Origin: Polaribacter batillariae
GTDB lineage: Bacteria > Bacteroidota > Bacteroidia > Flavobacteriales > Flavobacteriaceae
Direction of reading: 5' to 3'
Assembly: GCF_017498485.1 (NCBI RefSeq)
Contig: NZ_CP071795.1
Span: 682,001-746,000 of the forward strand
Length of the DNA stretch: 64,000 bases
This document shows, one piece after another, positions 11,186-20,104 of this stretch. Positions within the stretch are counted from its first letter, which is position 1. Each line of letters starts with the position of its first letter. The position numbers were made by a program, and so were the translations under genes. The notes below the pieces were generated by a model, which was given only the letters and a program-made list of their open reading frames with translations, ran no database searches and had not been told where the DNA came from.

Positions 11186-11818
11186 ATGATAAGTACTTCT
11201 TCTGTTTCCGTAGAAAATTTCTTTAGAAATGCAGAAAAGAATGTGCATTTAACTGAAGATAGAAAAAATTTACTTTTTAAAATTTCGGAAGCAATTGCAA
11301 AAGAATACTTTAAAAGTGGTGTTGTAAACCTTAATTTTATCTGCACGCATAATTCAAGAAGAAGTCAGCTTGGGCAAGTTTGGGGTTTTTACGCTGCAGA
11401 TTATTTTAAATTAAATGTTCAATCTTTTTCTGGTGGTACAGAGGTTACTGCTTTTCATAGAAATACTGTAAAAACATTACAAAAAGCGGGTTTCGATTTT
11501 CAAGTTTCCGATTTTTCACACCAAAATCCTAAATATTTAATTTCGTTTTCTGGCAATAGAAAAACCATTCTTGGGTTTTCTAAAAGATTCGATCATCCAG
11601 ATAATAAAGAGCCTTTTATTGCCATTACAACCTGTAATAATGCTGATAAAAATTGCCCTTTTATACCTACTGCTATCGAAAGATTTCATTTGCCTTTTGT
11701 CGATCCAAAAGTTTCTGACAATACTTCAGAAAGAAGAGAAACTTACTTAAAAACGAATCGTAAAATTGCAGCAGAGATATACTTTATCTTTAGTAAAGTT
11801 AAAAAATTAATTTCTTAA
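11186..11818 (+). CDS. ArsC / low-molecular-weight protein tyrosine phosphatase-like protein
   Basis: A 210-residue cytoplasmic protein with the P-loop CTHNSRRS near residue 53, a CX5R active site shared by low-molecular-weight tyrosine phosphatases and thioredoxin-coupled arsenate reductases. The following GGTEVTAFHRNTVKTL and the later CNNADKNCPF fit the ArsC-like branch, where additional cysteines shuttle oxidation. At 210 residues it is longer than the usual 130-160, with an N-terminal helix-rich extension (about 1-45). No arsR, arsenite pump or other ars gene is near, so arsenate reduction versus phosphatase activity cannot be decided. Its stop overlaps the convergent ppk2 gene by four bases. 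Confidence 0.75.
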   Translation: MISTSSVSVENFFRNAEKNVHLTEDRKNLLFKISEAIAKEYFKSGVVNLNFICTHNSRRSQLGQVWGFYAADYFKLNVQSFSGGTEVTAFHRNTVKTLQKAGFDFQVSDFSHQNPKYLISFSGNRKTILGFSKRFDHPDNKEPFIAITTCNNADKNCPFIPTAIERFHLPFVDPKVSDNTSERRETYLKTNRKIAAEIYFIFSKVKKLIS

Positions 11819-12600
11819 ACTTCTATATCTCTATCGTAAGGAATGCTTTTTAAAACGTGATTTATAACGTTTATTCTGGCTTCGGTTTTCCTATTTGCTC
11901 TTATAATTTTCCAAGGAGAGTTCTTTGTATTTGTTTTTTGAAACATTACATTTTTGTACTCTGTATATTGGTCCCATAAATCTTGTGCTCGCTCATCTAA
12001 TTTTGTCATTTTCCATTGTTTTAATGGATTGCTTTTAATTTCTGCGAAGCGCTTGGCTTGTTCTTTTTTAGATATAGACATGTATATTTTTACCAAATGA
12101 ATTCCAGATTCTAAAATCATTCTTTCGAAATCGTTTACCTGATTCATAAAAACATCATATTCTTTTTGGGTACAAAACCCATTAACTGGCTCTAAAACAG
12201 CTCTATTATACCAACTTCTATCAAAAAAAACAATTTCTCCTGCTTTTGGAAACTGTTCTACATATCTTTGAAAATACCATTGCGTTTTCTCGTCTTCTGT
12301 AGGTTTAGAAAGTGCTACAATTCGCATATGACGTGGGTTTATACGTTCTGTTAACCTTCTTATGGCCCCACCTTTTCCTGCTGCGTCTCTTCCTTGAAAA
12401 ACAATAATTATACGTTCGTTGTTATGAATTGCCCATTTTTGCAAACGAATTAATTCTACTTGAAGTTTTTTTAATTTTTTTTGATAATTTACATAACGCA
12501 AACCTCTTTCTATATTTAAAGGCTCTTTAGACAAAAGTGCTAATAGCCCTTTTTTTGTGTTTAATTTATTTACTTGTTTTGTTGTTAGTTTGTTTCCCAT
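11815..12600 (-). CDS. Polyphosphate kinase 2 family protein (copy 1)
   Basis: A 261-residue PPK2-family enzyme, which transfers phosphate between polyphosphate and nucleotides. The Walker A motif is GRDAAGKGGAIRR (about residue 70), Walker B is FFDRSWYNRAV, and the lid-like region SKPTEDEKTQWYFQRY follows the family pattern. The GRDAAGKGG / FDRSWYNR pair is typical of class I enzymes acting on nucleoside diphosphates, but class assignment from motifs alone is tentative. It lies five bases downstream of a second PPK2 gene on the same strand; the two are clearly paralogues. Its 3' end overlaps the phosphatase-like gene by four bases. Confidence 0.9.
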   Translation of the reverse strand: MGNKLTTKQVNKLNTKKGLLALLSKEPLNIERGLRYVNYQKKLKKLQVELIRLQKWAIHNNERIIIVFQGRDAAGKGGAIRRLTERINPRHMRIVALSKPTEDEKTQWYFQRYVEQFPKAGEIVFFDRSWYNRAVLEPVNGFCTQKEYDVFMNQVNDFERMILESGIHLVKIYMSISKKEQAKRFAEIKSNPLKQWKMTKLDERAQDLWDQYTEYKNVMFQKTNTKNSPWKIIRANRKTEARINVINHVLKSIPYDRDIEV

Positions 12601-12605
12601 TTTTT

Positions 12606-13463
12606 TTAATCTAAATTACTATTAGAACGATAGTACCTCATTACTACATTTGGGTCTGGCGTTATTACCGTTTTTGCATCTTTTTTTCCATCATAATCAA
12701 ATTGAGAAATTACATGCCTAATGGCCTCTAATCTTGCCACTTTTTTATCGTTTGTTTTTACCATCATCCAAGGACTGTAAGATGTGTGGGTTTTAGAAAA
12801 CATTTCTGCTTTGTAGTGTGTGTATTTGTCCCAAAGAATTTGTCCTTGTTTATCGACAGGACTAAATTTCCAACGTTTTAAAGGATTTTCTTTACGTTCT
12901 TCGAAACGTCTTAATTGCTCGTCTTTAGAAATTGATAACCAAAATTTAATAATAATTAAACCGTCTTCGTACATCATGTGTTCGAATTCTGGTACTTGTA
13001 CTAGAAATTCTTTGTATTGTTGTTCTGTACAAAATCCCATAACAGGCTCTACAACAGCCCTATTATACCAACTTCTATCAAAAAAAACAATTTCACCTGG
13101 GTTGGGCAACTCTTTAATATATCTTTGAAAATACCACTGCCCTTTTTCTACTTCTGTGGGTTTATTTAAAGCGACTAACCTGCTAGATCTAGGGTTTAAA
13201 TGCTCCATAAACCGTCTAATGTTTCCACCTTTTCCTGCAGCGTCTCTTCCTTCAAAAATAACAGCAACACGCTTGTTTTCTTTAGAAATCCACCTTTGTA
13301 ATTTTACCAATTCTATTTGAAGTAGTCTAAGTTCTTGAGTATATGAAAGTGTTTTATTTACCTTATTATATAACTCGCTTTTATTTTTTATGAGTGTTAA
13401 TAATTCTTTATTTGTATTAACGCTCTCAAAATCTTCTGATGTTAGTACTTGCTTCTTATTCAT
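12606..13463 (-). CDS. Polyphosphate kinase 2 family protein (copy 2)
   Basis: A 285-residue paralogue of the following gene, with GRDAAGKGGNIRRFMEHLNP as Walker A, FFDRSWYNRAVVEPVMGFC as Walker B, and an extra N-terminal helix of about 30 residues plus a C-terminal tail (DPNVVMRYYRS). It is the promoter-proximal gene of a two-gene unit; the five-base spacing suggests co-transcription. Both copies keep their catalytic residues, so they may differ in preferred nucleotide (purine versus pyrimidine, NDP versus NMP) or direction; this is inference. The gene is divergent from the LpxR-like gene. Confidence 0.9.
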   Translation of the reverse strand: MNKKQVLTSEDFESVNTNKELLTLIKNKSELYNKVNKTLSYTQELRLLQIELVKLQRWISKENKRVAVIFEGRDAAGKGGNIRRFMEHLNPRSSRLVALNKPTEVEKGQWYFQRYIKELPNPGEIVFFDRSWYNRAVVEPVMGFCTEQQYKEFLVQVPEFEHMMYEDGLIIIKFWLSISKDEQLRRFEERKENPLKRWKFSPVDKQGQILWDKYTHYKAEMFSKTHTSYSPWMMVKTNDKKVARLEAIRHVISQFDYDGKKDAKTVITPDPNVVMRYYRSNSNLD

Positions 13464-13554
13464 CTATCTTGTTTAATTGGTCTAAAAATAACTACTTTTT
13501 TTTATTTAGAGAGTTAAAAAAACATCAATTTACAGAAGTTTTAGAACATTCTTA

Positions 13555-13562
13555 TATATTTG
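13555..13562 (+). promoter_or_regulatory. -7 box abutting the LpxR-like gene
   Basis: TATATTTG matches TAnnTTTG and ends only six bases before the ATG at 13569, so the transcript would start at or beside the start codon. No TTG is seen at the -33 spacing. Confidence 0.45.
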
Positions 13563-13568
13563 CGTTTT

Positions 13569-14519
13569 ATGAAAAAAATTAGCTTCATTTTATTTGCTTT
13601 AGCAACTTTAACTATTTTTTCTCAACAGAAATTATCGAAAGAAATTAGTTTTATTACAGAAAACGATTTATACGTTTCTATAAACGACGATCGTTATTAT
13701 ACAAACGGAGCATTTTTATCTTATAGATACCTTTCTAAATACAAAAAAGAAAATTTAGAAAAACGAATTCTAGAATGGAGTGTTGGGCACGAAATGTATT
13801 CGCCTTACAGGTCAATTGCTGTTTTTAAAGAAGACCACGACAGGCCTTTTGCGGCTTATTTATATGGTGGTTTTGGTATTGATAGAATTTATAAAAACAA
13901 CCAAACTTTTAAAACTTCTATTCAGTTAGGTATTATTGGTGCTTATGCTTATGGAAAAGAATTACAAAATTTTATCCATAACATTTATGGTTTTAAAGAA
14001 GCTGTGGGCTGGAAATATCAAGTAAAAAACGCTTTGGCATTAAATTTTAATGTTGAATTTAACAAACTGCTACTAAAAAATAATACGAATTATTTTGATG
14101 TTTCTTGGGTAAATTCTGCAAACGCAGGAACCGTTTTTACAAATATTTCTACTGGCTTTTATGGAAGAATTGGCTTTAAACCTTTACAAAACTTAGTAAA
14201 TTCAATTGCTTTTAATTCTAATATCAATAATAACAATACCCGTTATTTTAGAGAGGTAGAATCTTTTATGTTTATAAAACCAACTTTAAGATATGCGCTT
14301 TACGATGCTACATTACAAGGAAGTTTTTTAAATAAAAAGAGTGAAGTTACCAACGAACTTGTGCCACTTGTTTTTAATTTAGAAATCGGATTAAAATTTA
14401 CCGCAAACAGATTTCGTTTTGGATATACTTTTAATTACAACTCGAACAAATCGAAAAATTTACGATTTGATAACGGCCATAAATACGGCTCTATACAGAT
14501 TGGATATTTGTTAAAATAA
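13569..14519 (+). CDS. Lipid A deacylase LpxR family outer-membrane protein (DUF2219-like)
   Basis: A 316-residue outer-membrane beta-barrel candidate. A signal peptide (about residues 1-18, ending TIFSQQ) is followed by the family signature ENDLY...DDRYYTNG (about 30-50), typical of LpxR-type 3'-O-deacylases that trim lipid A in the outer membrane. Alternating hydrophobic strands and a terminal aromatic strand (GSIQIGYLLK) suit a barrel. The ATG at 13569 is preferred over an in-frame TTG at 13560 because that TTG overlaps the -7 box and the ATG starts the signal peptide. No other lipid A gene is nearby. The family is a likely match; activity on lipid A is not proven. Confidence 0.72.
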   Translation: MKKISFILFALATLTIFSQQKLSKEISFITENDLYVSINDDRYYTNGAFLSYRYLSKYKKENLEKRILEWSVGHEMYSPYRSIAVFKEDHDRPFAAYLYGGFGIDRIYKNNQTFKTSIQLGIIGAYAYGKELQNFIHNIYGFKEAVGWKYQVKNALALNFNVEFNKLLLKNNTNYFDVSWVNSANAGTVFTNISTGFYGRIGFKPLQNLVNSIAFNSNINNNNTRYFREVESFMFIKPTLRYALYDATLQGSFLNKKSEVTNELVPLVFNLEIGLKFTANRFRFGYTFNYNSNKSKNLRFDNGHKYGSIQIGYLLK

Positions 14520-14548
14520 GAAATTGGAAGTTTAAAATAAAAAAAAAC

Positions 14549-14592
14549 GCTGCGACTTCAAAAAAACCAAAACGTTGCGAATCTGCGACTTC
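14549..14592. repeat. Short direct repeat between convergent genes
   Basis: The 111-base gap between the LpxR-like and RecD-like genes contains CTGCGACTTC twice (about 14550-14559 and 14583-14592), separated by a related CGTTGCGA. It looks like intergenic repeat debris; no T-tailed hairpin is obvious. Confidence 0.35.
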
Positions 14593-14630
14593 GAGAGAAA
14601 ACCTTGAAACTTGAAACTCTGACCTGAAGA

Positions 14631-16056
14631 TTATTCAGCAAAAAAATCGTCTTTAAAACCAATTAAATATAGCTTTTCTTGCGCTCTTGTTATTGCTGTG
14701 TACAACCATCTAAAGTATTCTTTTGAAACACCATCAGGTAAATATGGTTGTTCTATAAAAACGGTTTTCCATTGTCCTCCTTGAGATTTATGACAAGTTA
14801 TTGCATAAGAAAATTTTACCTGCAAAGCGTTAAAATACTTATTCTTTTTAATGGCTAAAAATTGTTTGTATTTCGATTTTTCATGTGCGTAATCTTCTTT
14901 TACAGCTTCATATAATTTGTTAGATTCTTCGTATTTTAAAGACGGACTTTCGCTAGTGAGTGTATCTAAAAGCAACACGGTTTCAAAAGGGGGCATGTCT
15001 GGATAATCGATCATTTTTATTTCTACTTCTGCAAATTTAAAACCATACAATTCTTTAATAGAAAATATTTTTAAAACTCTGCAAATATCGCCATTCGCAA
15101 TAAAACCAGCTTTCGAAGTTTCGTTTAACCAATAATAATTGTTTTTTACAACCATTATATAATCTCCAGCAGAAATTTCATTTTCTTGTCCTCTTATATT
15201 GTAACGTATTTGCTGGTTGTATTGATTGGCCCTTTTATTAGAACGTACTATAAATGCAGTATCTTCTACACCTTCATTTTCGTAAGCATTTACAATGGCA
15301 TCTTCTATATCGTAACCATCTTCTAATCTTTTAATGTCTGGAAAATTTACATCAAACTGAAAAGAATCGCCTTCATTTTGTAACAAAAGCCTTAAATTTG
15401 TGGCGTTGGCTAAAATTCCTGAATTTTCGTGTTGACGCATTACTTCGTCTAACTCTATTTCTGAAACATTTTTCTGATAATCGTACATTAGTGTATCTTG
15501 TTCTAAAGCAGGACTCACATTTAACTTTACAGGTGGCAACTGCGCTGTATCTCCTATAAAAATAAGTTTGCAATTTTTACCAGAATATACATAAGATATT
15601 AAATCACTTAATAAAGATTTAGCTTCAAAAAAAATTCTGATTCTGTTTACCATCTGCAATCATAGAAGCCTCATCTACGATAAAAATAGTATTTGTATGC
15701 TTATTGGTTTGCAAAACAAAATCTATAGAACCATTTGCCTGTTTTTTGGGAAAATATATTTTTTTATGAATTGTAAATGCGGGTCTTTTAGAATATAGTG
15801 CAATTACTTTTGCAGCCCTTCCTGTTGGTGCTAATAAAACCGATTTTTTTCTTACAGACCACAAACAGTTCACAAAAGTACTTATGGTGGTTGTTTTTCC
15901 TGTTCCTGCATATCCTTTTAACAAAAACAAAGCGTCTTTATCTTTATTAAAAATAAAATCGCTTAATAGGTTTAATAATTTTTCTTGTTTAAAAGTAGGT
16001 TCGTGCGGAAATTTTCGAAGAAGCTCGCTGTTAAATTCGCTTGGTTTTTCTATCAT
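14631..16056 (-). pseudogene. RecD-like superfamily 1 DNA helicase/AAA ATPase, single-base frameshift
   Basis: Two adjacent frames together encode one protein of about 475 residues. The first (16056 down to 15625) carries Walker A LLKGYAGTGKTTT and Walker B IFIVDEASM; the second (to 14631) carries IGDTAQLPPV, a UvrD/RecD-like C-terminal region and the ending motif AITCHKSQGGQW...YTAITRAQEKLYLIG. The junction is a run of eight T on the coding strand (eight A at 15627-15634). Seven T would read N-F-F-E-A-K straight through; eight gives a TGA at 15625-15627. All helicase motifs survive on both sides. A sequencing error, a recent mutation, a phase-variable tract or transcriptional slippage are all possible. 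RecD-like stand-alone helicases act in DNA repair. Confidence 0.85.
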
Positions 16057-16123
16057 AAAGCATTTAAAACATCAAAGATACGTCGATTTGTAAATAAAAG
16101 TTTTTATCATTAAAAAAAAATTG

Positions 16124-16131
16124 TAGATTTG
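16124..16131 (+). promoter_or_regulatory. Candidate -7 box for the hypothetical-DUF3822-rsmD operon
   Basis: TAGATTTG followed by CG fits TAnnTTTG and lies 28 bases before the ATG at 16160. No -33 TTG at standard spacing. Confidence 0.45.
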
Positions 16132-16159
16132 CGATAAGACTATTAAAAAAATATTAAAA

Positions 16160-16891
16160 ATGGGATTAATTGGAATGATTTTAGCAGCAGTATTAGTGGC
16201 TGTGCTTTTAGCTATTGTTATAGTTAAGTTTTTACCTTTAAAGTTACGTTGGTTAGCTTCTTTATTATTGCTTTTTGCCGCAATATTTTTAGGAACCAAA
16301 ATTTACGATGGAATTATGGAACCCATAAATTTTAACAAAGCTAAAGTTAAAAAATATGCTAAAGTTGTAGAAAATCTTAAAATAATTAGAGATGCAGAGG
16401 TAAAACACTACGAAGCAACTGGAAAATACACAGATAATAAAAAAGCCTTAATAAGTTTTATAGATACTGCTAAATTAGCATTAACTAACACAAGAACAGT
16501 TGTCGAAAAAGAAAATAGAGGTGGTGGTGTTATTGTTGATGTAGAAAAAAGAGTTACAGATACAATTGGCTATGAGCCTGTTTTAAAGTATTTTAAAGGT
16601 AGAGATTATAAAAATATGTTTAAAGTTCCTGGTTTAGATGGTAAAGAATTTGAATTAGAGGTTGGAACCGTAGAAAAAGTACCTGGCTTAGTTGTACCTA
16701 CATTTATGGCAAAAACACCTAAGGCAGATCTTTTAAAAGGAGAAAACGAATCTTTAATTAAGCAAGAATTAGAAGCCATTGCAACCGATCAAATTAAAGG
16801 AGAATATATTTCTGTAGGTTCTTTAGATGAAGTAACTACTGGAGGTAACTGGCCTACATCTTACGATAAAAAAGGTGAAAAAAGAGAATAG
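16160..16891 (+). CDS. Hypothetical membrane-anchored protein
   Basis: A 243-residue protein I cannot assign to a named family. Two adjacent hydrophobic segments (about residues 3-23 and 29-47, separated by the basic KFLPLKLRW) anchor it in the inner membrane; the remaining 190 residues are soluble and Lys/Glu-rich, with a stretch similar in feel to pilin-type or gliding-associated periplasmic proteins (IRDAEVKHYEATGKYTDN near residue 77). The ATG at 16160 follows a TAGATTTG box. It overlaps the DUF3822 gene by 17 bases and is likely co-transcribed with it and rsmD. The motif resembles the AQxxYxxxxGxY pattern of small type IV-pilin-like proteins, but no cleavage motif is present. Confidence 0.75.
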   Translation: MGLIGMILAAVLVAVLLAIVIVKFLPLKLRWLASLLLLFAAIFLGTKIYDGIMEPINFNKAKVKKYAKVVENLKIIRDAEVKHYEATGKYTDNKKALISFIDTAKLALTNTRTVVEKENRGGGVIVDVEKRVTDTIGYEPVLKYFKGRDYKNMFKVPGLDGKEFELEVGTVEKVPGLVVPTFMAKTPKADLLKGENESLIKQELEAIATDQIKGEYISVGSLDEVTTGGNWPTSYDKKGEKRE

Positions 16892-17696
16892 CTATTTTAC
16901 TTTGAAAAACACAAAAGATAAAAATTTATCCATCCAATTTCATTTGGATGGATTTTCTTTTTCTATCCAAGACACATTGTCTAAAAAGGATATGTATTTC
17001 TGCAAATATACTTTTCCAGAAACACAAGCAACTCCAGAAAGTCTATTGTTAAAAATTGAAGATATTTTTAAAAAAGATACACATTTACAACAAGATTTTT
17101 CTAGTGTGATTGTAATTCATCAAAATAACCTTGTTACATTAGTACCAAACGAATATTTTAATAAAAATCAGTTAGCTTCTTATTTAAATTTTAATATAAA
17201 AACACTGGCAACAGATTTTATAACTTTCGACGAAATCGATTCTATAGAGGCAAAAAATGTATATGTGCCTTACGTAAATATTAATAATTACCTATTTAAC
17301 AATTTCGGAGAGTTCAATTACAAACACCACAGCACTGTACTTATAGACAAATTGATACAACAAAGTAAAAGCGAAACCAAAACAATGTATGTAAATGTTT
17401 CTAAAACCACTTTTGATATTGTGGTTTTAGAAAATAAAAAGTTACTGCTCTACAATTCTTTTACATATACTTCCGAAGAAGATTTTTTATATTATATTCT
17501 TTTTGTTGCAGAACAGTTACAATTAGACACAAACGAATTTCCTTTGTATTTAATGGGGCGTATTTCTTTAAATTCTACATTGTACAAATTAATTTATAAG
17601 TATGTTAAAAACATCTACTTTTTAGAGAGTAAAAACCCTATTTTTAAAGAATTAAATTTAGAAACACACACGAATTTTATACTATTAGGCGAATGA
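16875..17696 (+). CDS. DUF3822 family protein
   Basis: A 273-residue cytoplasmic protein typical of Bacteroidota, always of unknown function and commonly found beside rsmD. It opens with a beta-rich N-terminal half (LSIQFHLDGFSFSI) and has a second similar half (TMYVNVSKTTFDIVVLENKK, about residues 170-190), a two-lobed layout reminiscent of actin/FtsA-like or PilM-like ATPase folds; this fold idea is inference. The likely start is the GTG at 16875, inside the end of the upstream gene; a TTG at 16902 is the alternative. Its TGA overlaps the rsmD ATG (ATGA at 17693-17696), suggesting translational coupling. Confidence 0.75.
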   Translation: MKKENSYFTLKNTKDKNLSIQFHLDGFSFSIQDTLSKKDMYFCKYTFPETQATPESLLLKIEDIFKKDTHLQQDFSSVIVIHQNNLVTLVPNEYFNKNQLASYLNFNIKTLATDFITFDEIDSIEAKNVYVPYVNINNYLFNNFGEFNYKHHSTVLIDKLIQQSKSETKTMYVNVSKTTFDIVVLENKKLLLYNSFTYTSEEDFLYYILFVAEQLQLDTNEFPLYLMGRISLNSTLYKLIYKYVKNIYFLESKNPIFKELNLETHTNFILLGE

Positions 17697-18250
17697 GAAT
17701 TATTTCTGGGAAATTAAAATCAAGACGTCTATCTGCGCCTAAAAACTTACCTGTTAGACCCACAACAGATATGGCCAAAGAATCGTTGTTTAACATTATA
17801 AACAACAGGTACTATTTCGATGCCATTTCTGTAATCGATTTATTTGCTGGTACAGGAAATATTAGCTACGAATTTGCCTCTAGAGGTACCAAAACCATTT
17901 ATGCTATTGATGCATATTTTGGTTGTATTAAATTTATTAATGAAACCGCAAAAGCTCTTGATTTAGAGATCAATACCTTTAAAAGTGATGTTTATAAATT
18001 TCTCGAAAAAACATCTTTAAAAGCCGATGTAATTTTCGCAGACCCACCTTACGATTTTAAAGAAGCACAGTTTTTAAAAATAGTTGAGCTTGTTTTCGAA
18101 AAAGAAATGTTAAATGAAGGTGGAATTTTAATTGTAGAACATTCGAAACATACAGATTTGTCTAAACACGAAAAACACCATTACGATAAACGTTATGGTG
18201 GTAACGTGTTTAGTTTCTTCGAAAACGAAACAACAGCAAAAGAAATTTAA
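17693..18250 (+). CDS. rsmD: 16S rRNA (guanine(966)-N2)-methyltransferase RsmD
   Basis: Methylates G966 (E. coli numbering) of 16S rRNA during 30S assembly, using S-adenosylmethionine. The 185-residue length is normal. Starting MRIISGKLKSRRL, it shows the family's N-terminal G-R-K-L pattern and RPTTDMAKESLFNI, the SAM-binding motif DLFAGTGNISYEFASRG (about residue 53), and the catalytic DPPYDF (about 121). The start overlaps the DUF3822 stop by four bases. Last gene of a three-gene operon. Confidence 0.93.
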   Translation: MRIISGKLKSRRLSAPKNLPVRPTTDMAKESLFNIINNRYYFDAISVIDLFAGTGNISYEFASRGTKTIYAIDAYFGCIKFINETAKALDLEINTFKSDVYKFLEKTSLKADVIFADPPYDFKEAQFLKIVELVFEKEMLNEGGILIVEHSKHTDLSKHEKHHYDKRYGGNVFSFFENETTAKEI

Positions 18251-18368
18251 TCTTAAAGAAAAATAAGACATTGCATTGATGCCTTTTTATTTTGAAATAG
18301 TAAACGAAAAAGGGTGTTTTATTACGGTAAATTCTATTTGTAGGTATTTTTATCCAACATTAATGCTC

Positions 18369-18593
18369 CTACTCATATTGCTTCATTTCTTCATCATAAA
18401 AAGCCCCAGCTTTATCCATTAAATCGGCTAATTCTGTAGCAATATCTTCTTCATTTTCTCCTGTTAAATCTTCGAACCACTCAATTTCATCATCTTTTAA
18501 ATTGATAATAAAACGAGGAAATTCTGTATGCAATACAAAAATATCTTCAGGAAAATTACTGTTATCTGCTAATAAAAATTTTGGTAAATTCAT
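18369..18593 (-). CDS. Small conserved acidic hypothetical protein
   Basis: A 74-residue, strongly acidic protein with no signal peptide or membrane segment. The sequence runs from a short hydrophobic opening (MNLPKFLLADNS) to a Glu/Asp-rich helix (TGENEEDIATELADLMDKAG). Such proteins occur in many Flavobacteriaceae without known function; I do not recognise a domain. It sits between the convergent rsmD and the MATE exporter gene on its own strand, 53 bases upstream of the exporter's stop codon side, so it is transcribed after the exporter. Confidence 0.7.
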   Translation of the reverse strand: MNLPKFLLADNSNFPEDIFVLHTEFPRFIINLKDDEIEWFEDLTGENEEDIATELADLMDKAGAFYDEEMKQYE

Positions 18594-18646
18594 TTGATTC
18601 TTTTTTATGAAGCAAAGGGTTTTTACCCCTTGTTATTTGTATTTAT

Positions 18647-20029
18647 TTATGATATTTGTTTTTCTTTTATCAACTTTAAAGTTAAGGAATTAAATCTTAT
18701 AAATAATAAAATAGAGGCCGTTGTTAAACCCGCTAATAAACCTAACCAAATTCCAAAACTTCCATACATTTCTTCTTTTCCTAAGAAATAAGAAACAGGA
18801 AAACCAACCACCCAATAAGATATAAATGTAATAATCGTTGGTATTTTTACATCTTGCAAACCTCTTAAAGCTCCTAAAACCACTACCTGAATGCTGTCAG
18901 AAATTTGAAAAAAAGCAGCTGCTAATAATAATTTAGAGGCGATTGACAATACCTCCATATTATCTAAATAATTTTCAGCATCACTTAAATCGACATAAAT
19001 ATTGGGTAAACTTTTATGAAAAATAAAAAAGATGAAGGCAAAGAAAATGGCAAATAATGTTCCAAGAAGAAATAATGAAAAAGCGATTCTTCTTAATTCT
19101 TTAAAATTTTGCAATCCTTTTTGATTTCCAACACGAATCATAGAAGCAACACTTAAACCCATTGCCACCATAAAGGTCATCGAAGATAAATTTAGTGCAA
19201 TTTGGTTGGCTGCTTGTGGGTTTTTACCTAACAAACCACTCAACCATATTGCGGCTGTAAAAATAGCAACTTCAAAAAACATTTGCATGGCACTTAAAGA
19301 CCCTAGGTTAATTATTCTTTTAATCATTAAAAGATCTAAAACAAAAAACTTAATGTCTTTTACGATTCGTCCAGAACGTTCTTTAAAACGTAAAACCAAC
19401 CACAAATAAATTACCATTATTAGTCTAGAAACTAAGGTTCCATAAGCTGCACCAACAATGCCCATTTCTGGAAAACCTAATTTTCCAAAAATTAATATAT
19501 AATTTAAAACAACATTAATTATGTTTGCCAAAAGCGTTGCATACATAGGGTATTTGGTTAAAGACATGCCATCACTAAACTGTTTAATTGCTTGAAAAAT
19601 AATCAAAGGAATTAACGAAAAAGCAACCCAATTTAAATACGGTATTGCCAAAGCCACTACTTCTTCTGGTTGTTGCATTAAATGCATTAACGGTTTAGAA
19701 AAAAACACTAATAAAAAAAGTAAAATACCTAAAGTAGTGCATAAAAATAGTCCGTGTTTGTAAGTAGATCTTGCTTGCTTAAGATTATTAGACGAATCTG
19801 CCTCTGCAATTAATGGCGTAATTGCGGTAGAAAAACCAATTCCAATAGACATTGCAATAAACATAAAACTGTTTCCTAGAGAAACTGCTGCCAATTCTGC
19901 AGTTCCTATTTGCCCAACCATAATATTATCGATAAAACTCACAAATGTATGCCCTAACATGCCCAACATTACAGGTGCTGCAAGTTTCCAATTGTATTTA
20001 AACTCAGATGTGTATTGAGAAATATTCAA
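18647..20029 (-). CDS. MATE family efflux transporter
   Basis: A twelve-helix inner-membrane exporter that drives drugs or metabolites out using Na+ or H+. From the TTG at 20029 the protein is 460 residues, the usual MATE size, beginning with the sequence NISQYTSEFKYNWKLAAPV that resembles flavobacterial relatives. A longer in-frame ATG at 20089 adds 20 poorly conserved, cysteine-containing residues and is thought less likely. Two MatE halves are visible: the first with DNIMVGQIGTAELAAVSLG (about 35-55) and an internal repeat in the second half (LSGLLGKNPQAANQIALNL). Substrate cannot be told. Divergent from tpx. Confidence 0.9.
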   Translation of the reverse strand: MNISQYTSEFKYNWKLAAPVMLGMLGHTFVSFIDNIMVGQIGTAELAAVSLGNSFMFIAMSIGIGFSTAITPLIAEADSSNNLKQARSTYKHGLFLCTTLGILLFLLVFFSKPLMHLMQQPEEVVALAIPYLNWVAFSLIPLIIFQAIKQFSDGMSLTKYPMYATLLANIINVVLNYILIFGKLGFPEMGIVGAAYGTLVSRLIMVIYLWLVLRFKERSGRIVKDIKFFVLDLLMIKRIINLGSLSAMQMFFEVAIFTAAIWLSGLLGKNPQAANQIALNLSSMTFMVAMGLSVASMIRVGNQKGLQNFKELRRIAFSLFLLGTLFAIFFAFIFFIFHKSLPNIYVDLSDAENYLDNMEVLSIASKLLLAAAFFQISDSIQVVVLGALRGLQDVKIPTIITFISYWVVGFPVSYFLGKEEMYGSFGIWLGLLAGLTTASILLFIRFNSLTLKLIKEKQIS

Positions 20030-20104
20030 TTTTCGATATTTTTTTGGACTGCGAAGATACGTATTACACAAAGATTTTTTGCATAACAACTTCTGTAATT
20101 TTGA

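Noticed and set aside
15625..15659. Programmed frameshift in the RecD-like gene
   Set aside because: No slippery heptamer-plus-pseudoknot arrangement of known programmed sites is visible and such helicases do not use one; a homopolymer indel explains the data more simply.
20030..20089. Extended N terminus of the MATE transporter
   Set aside because: The 20 additional residues are Cys- and Lys-rich and unlike MATE proteins; the shorter TTG start gives the normal length. It stays a possible alternative.
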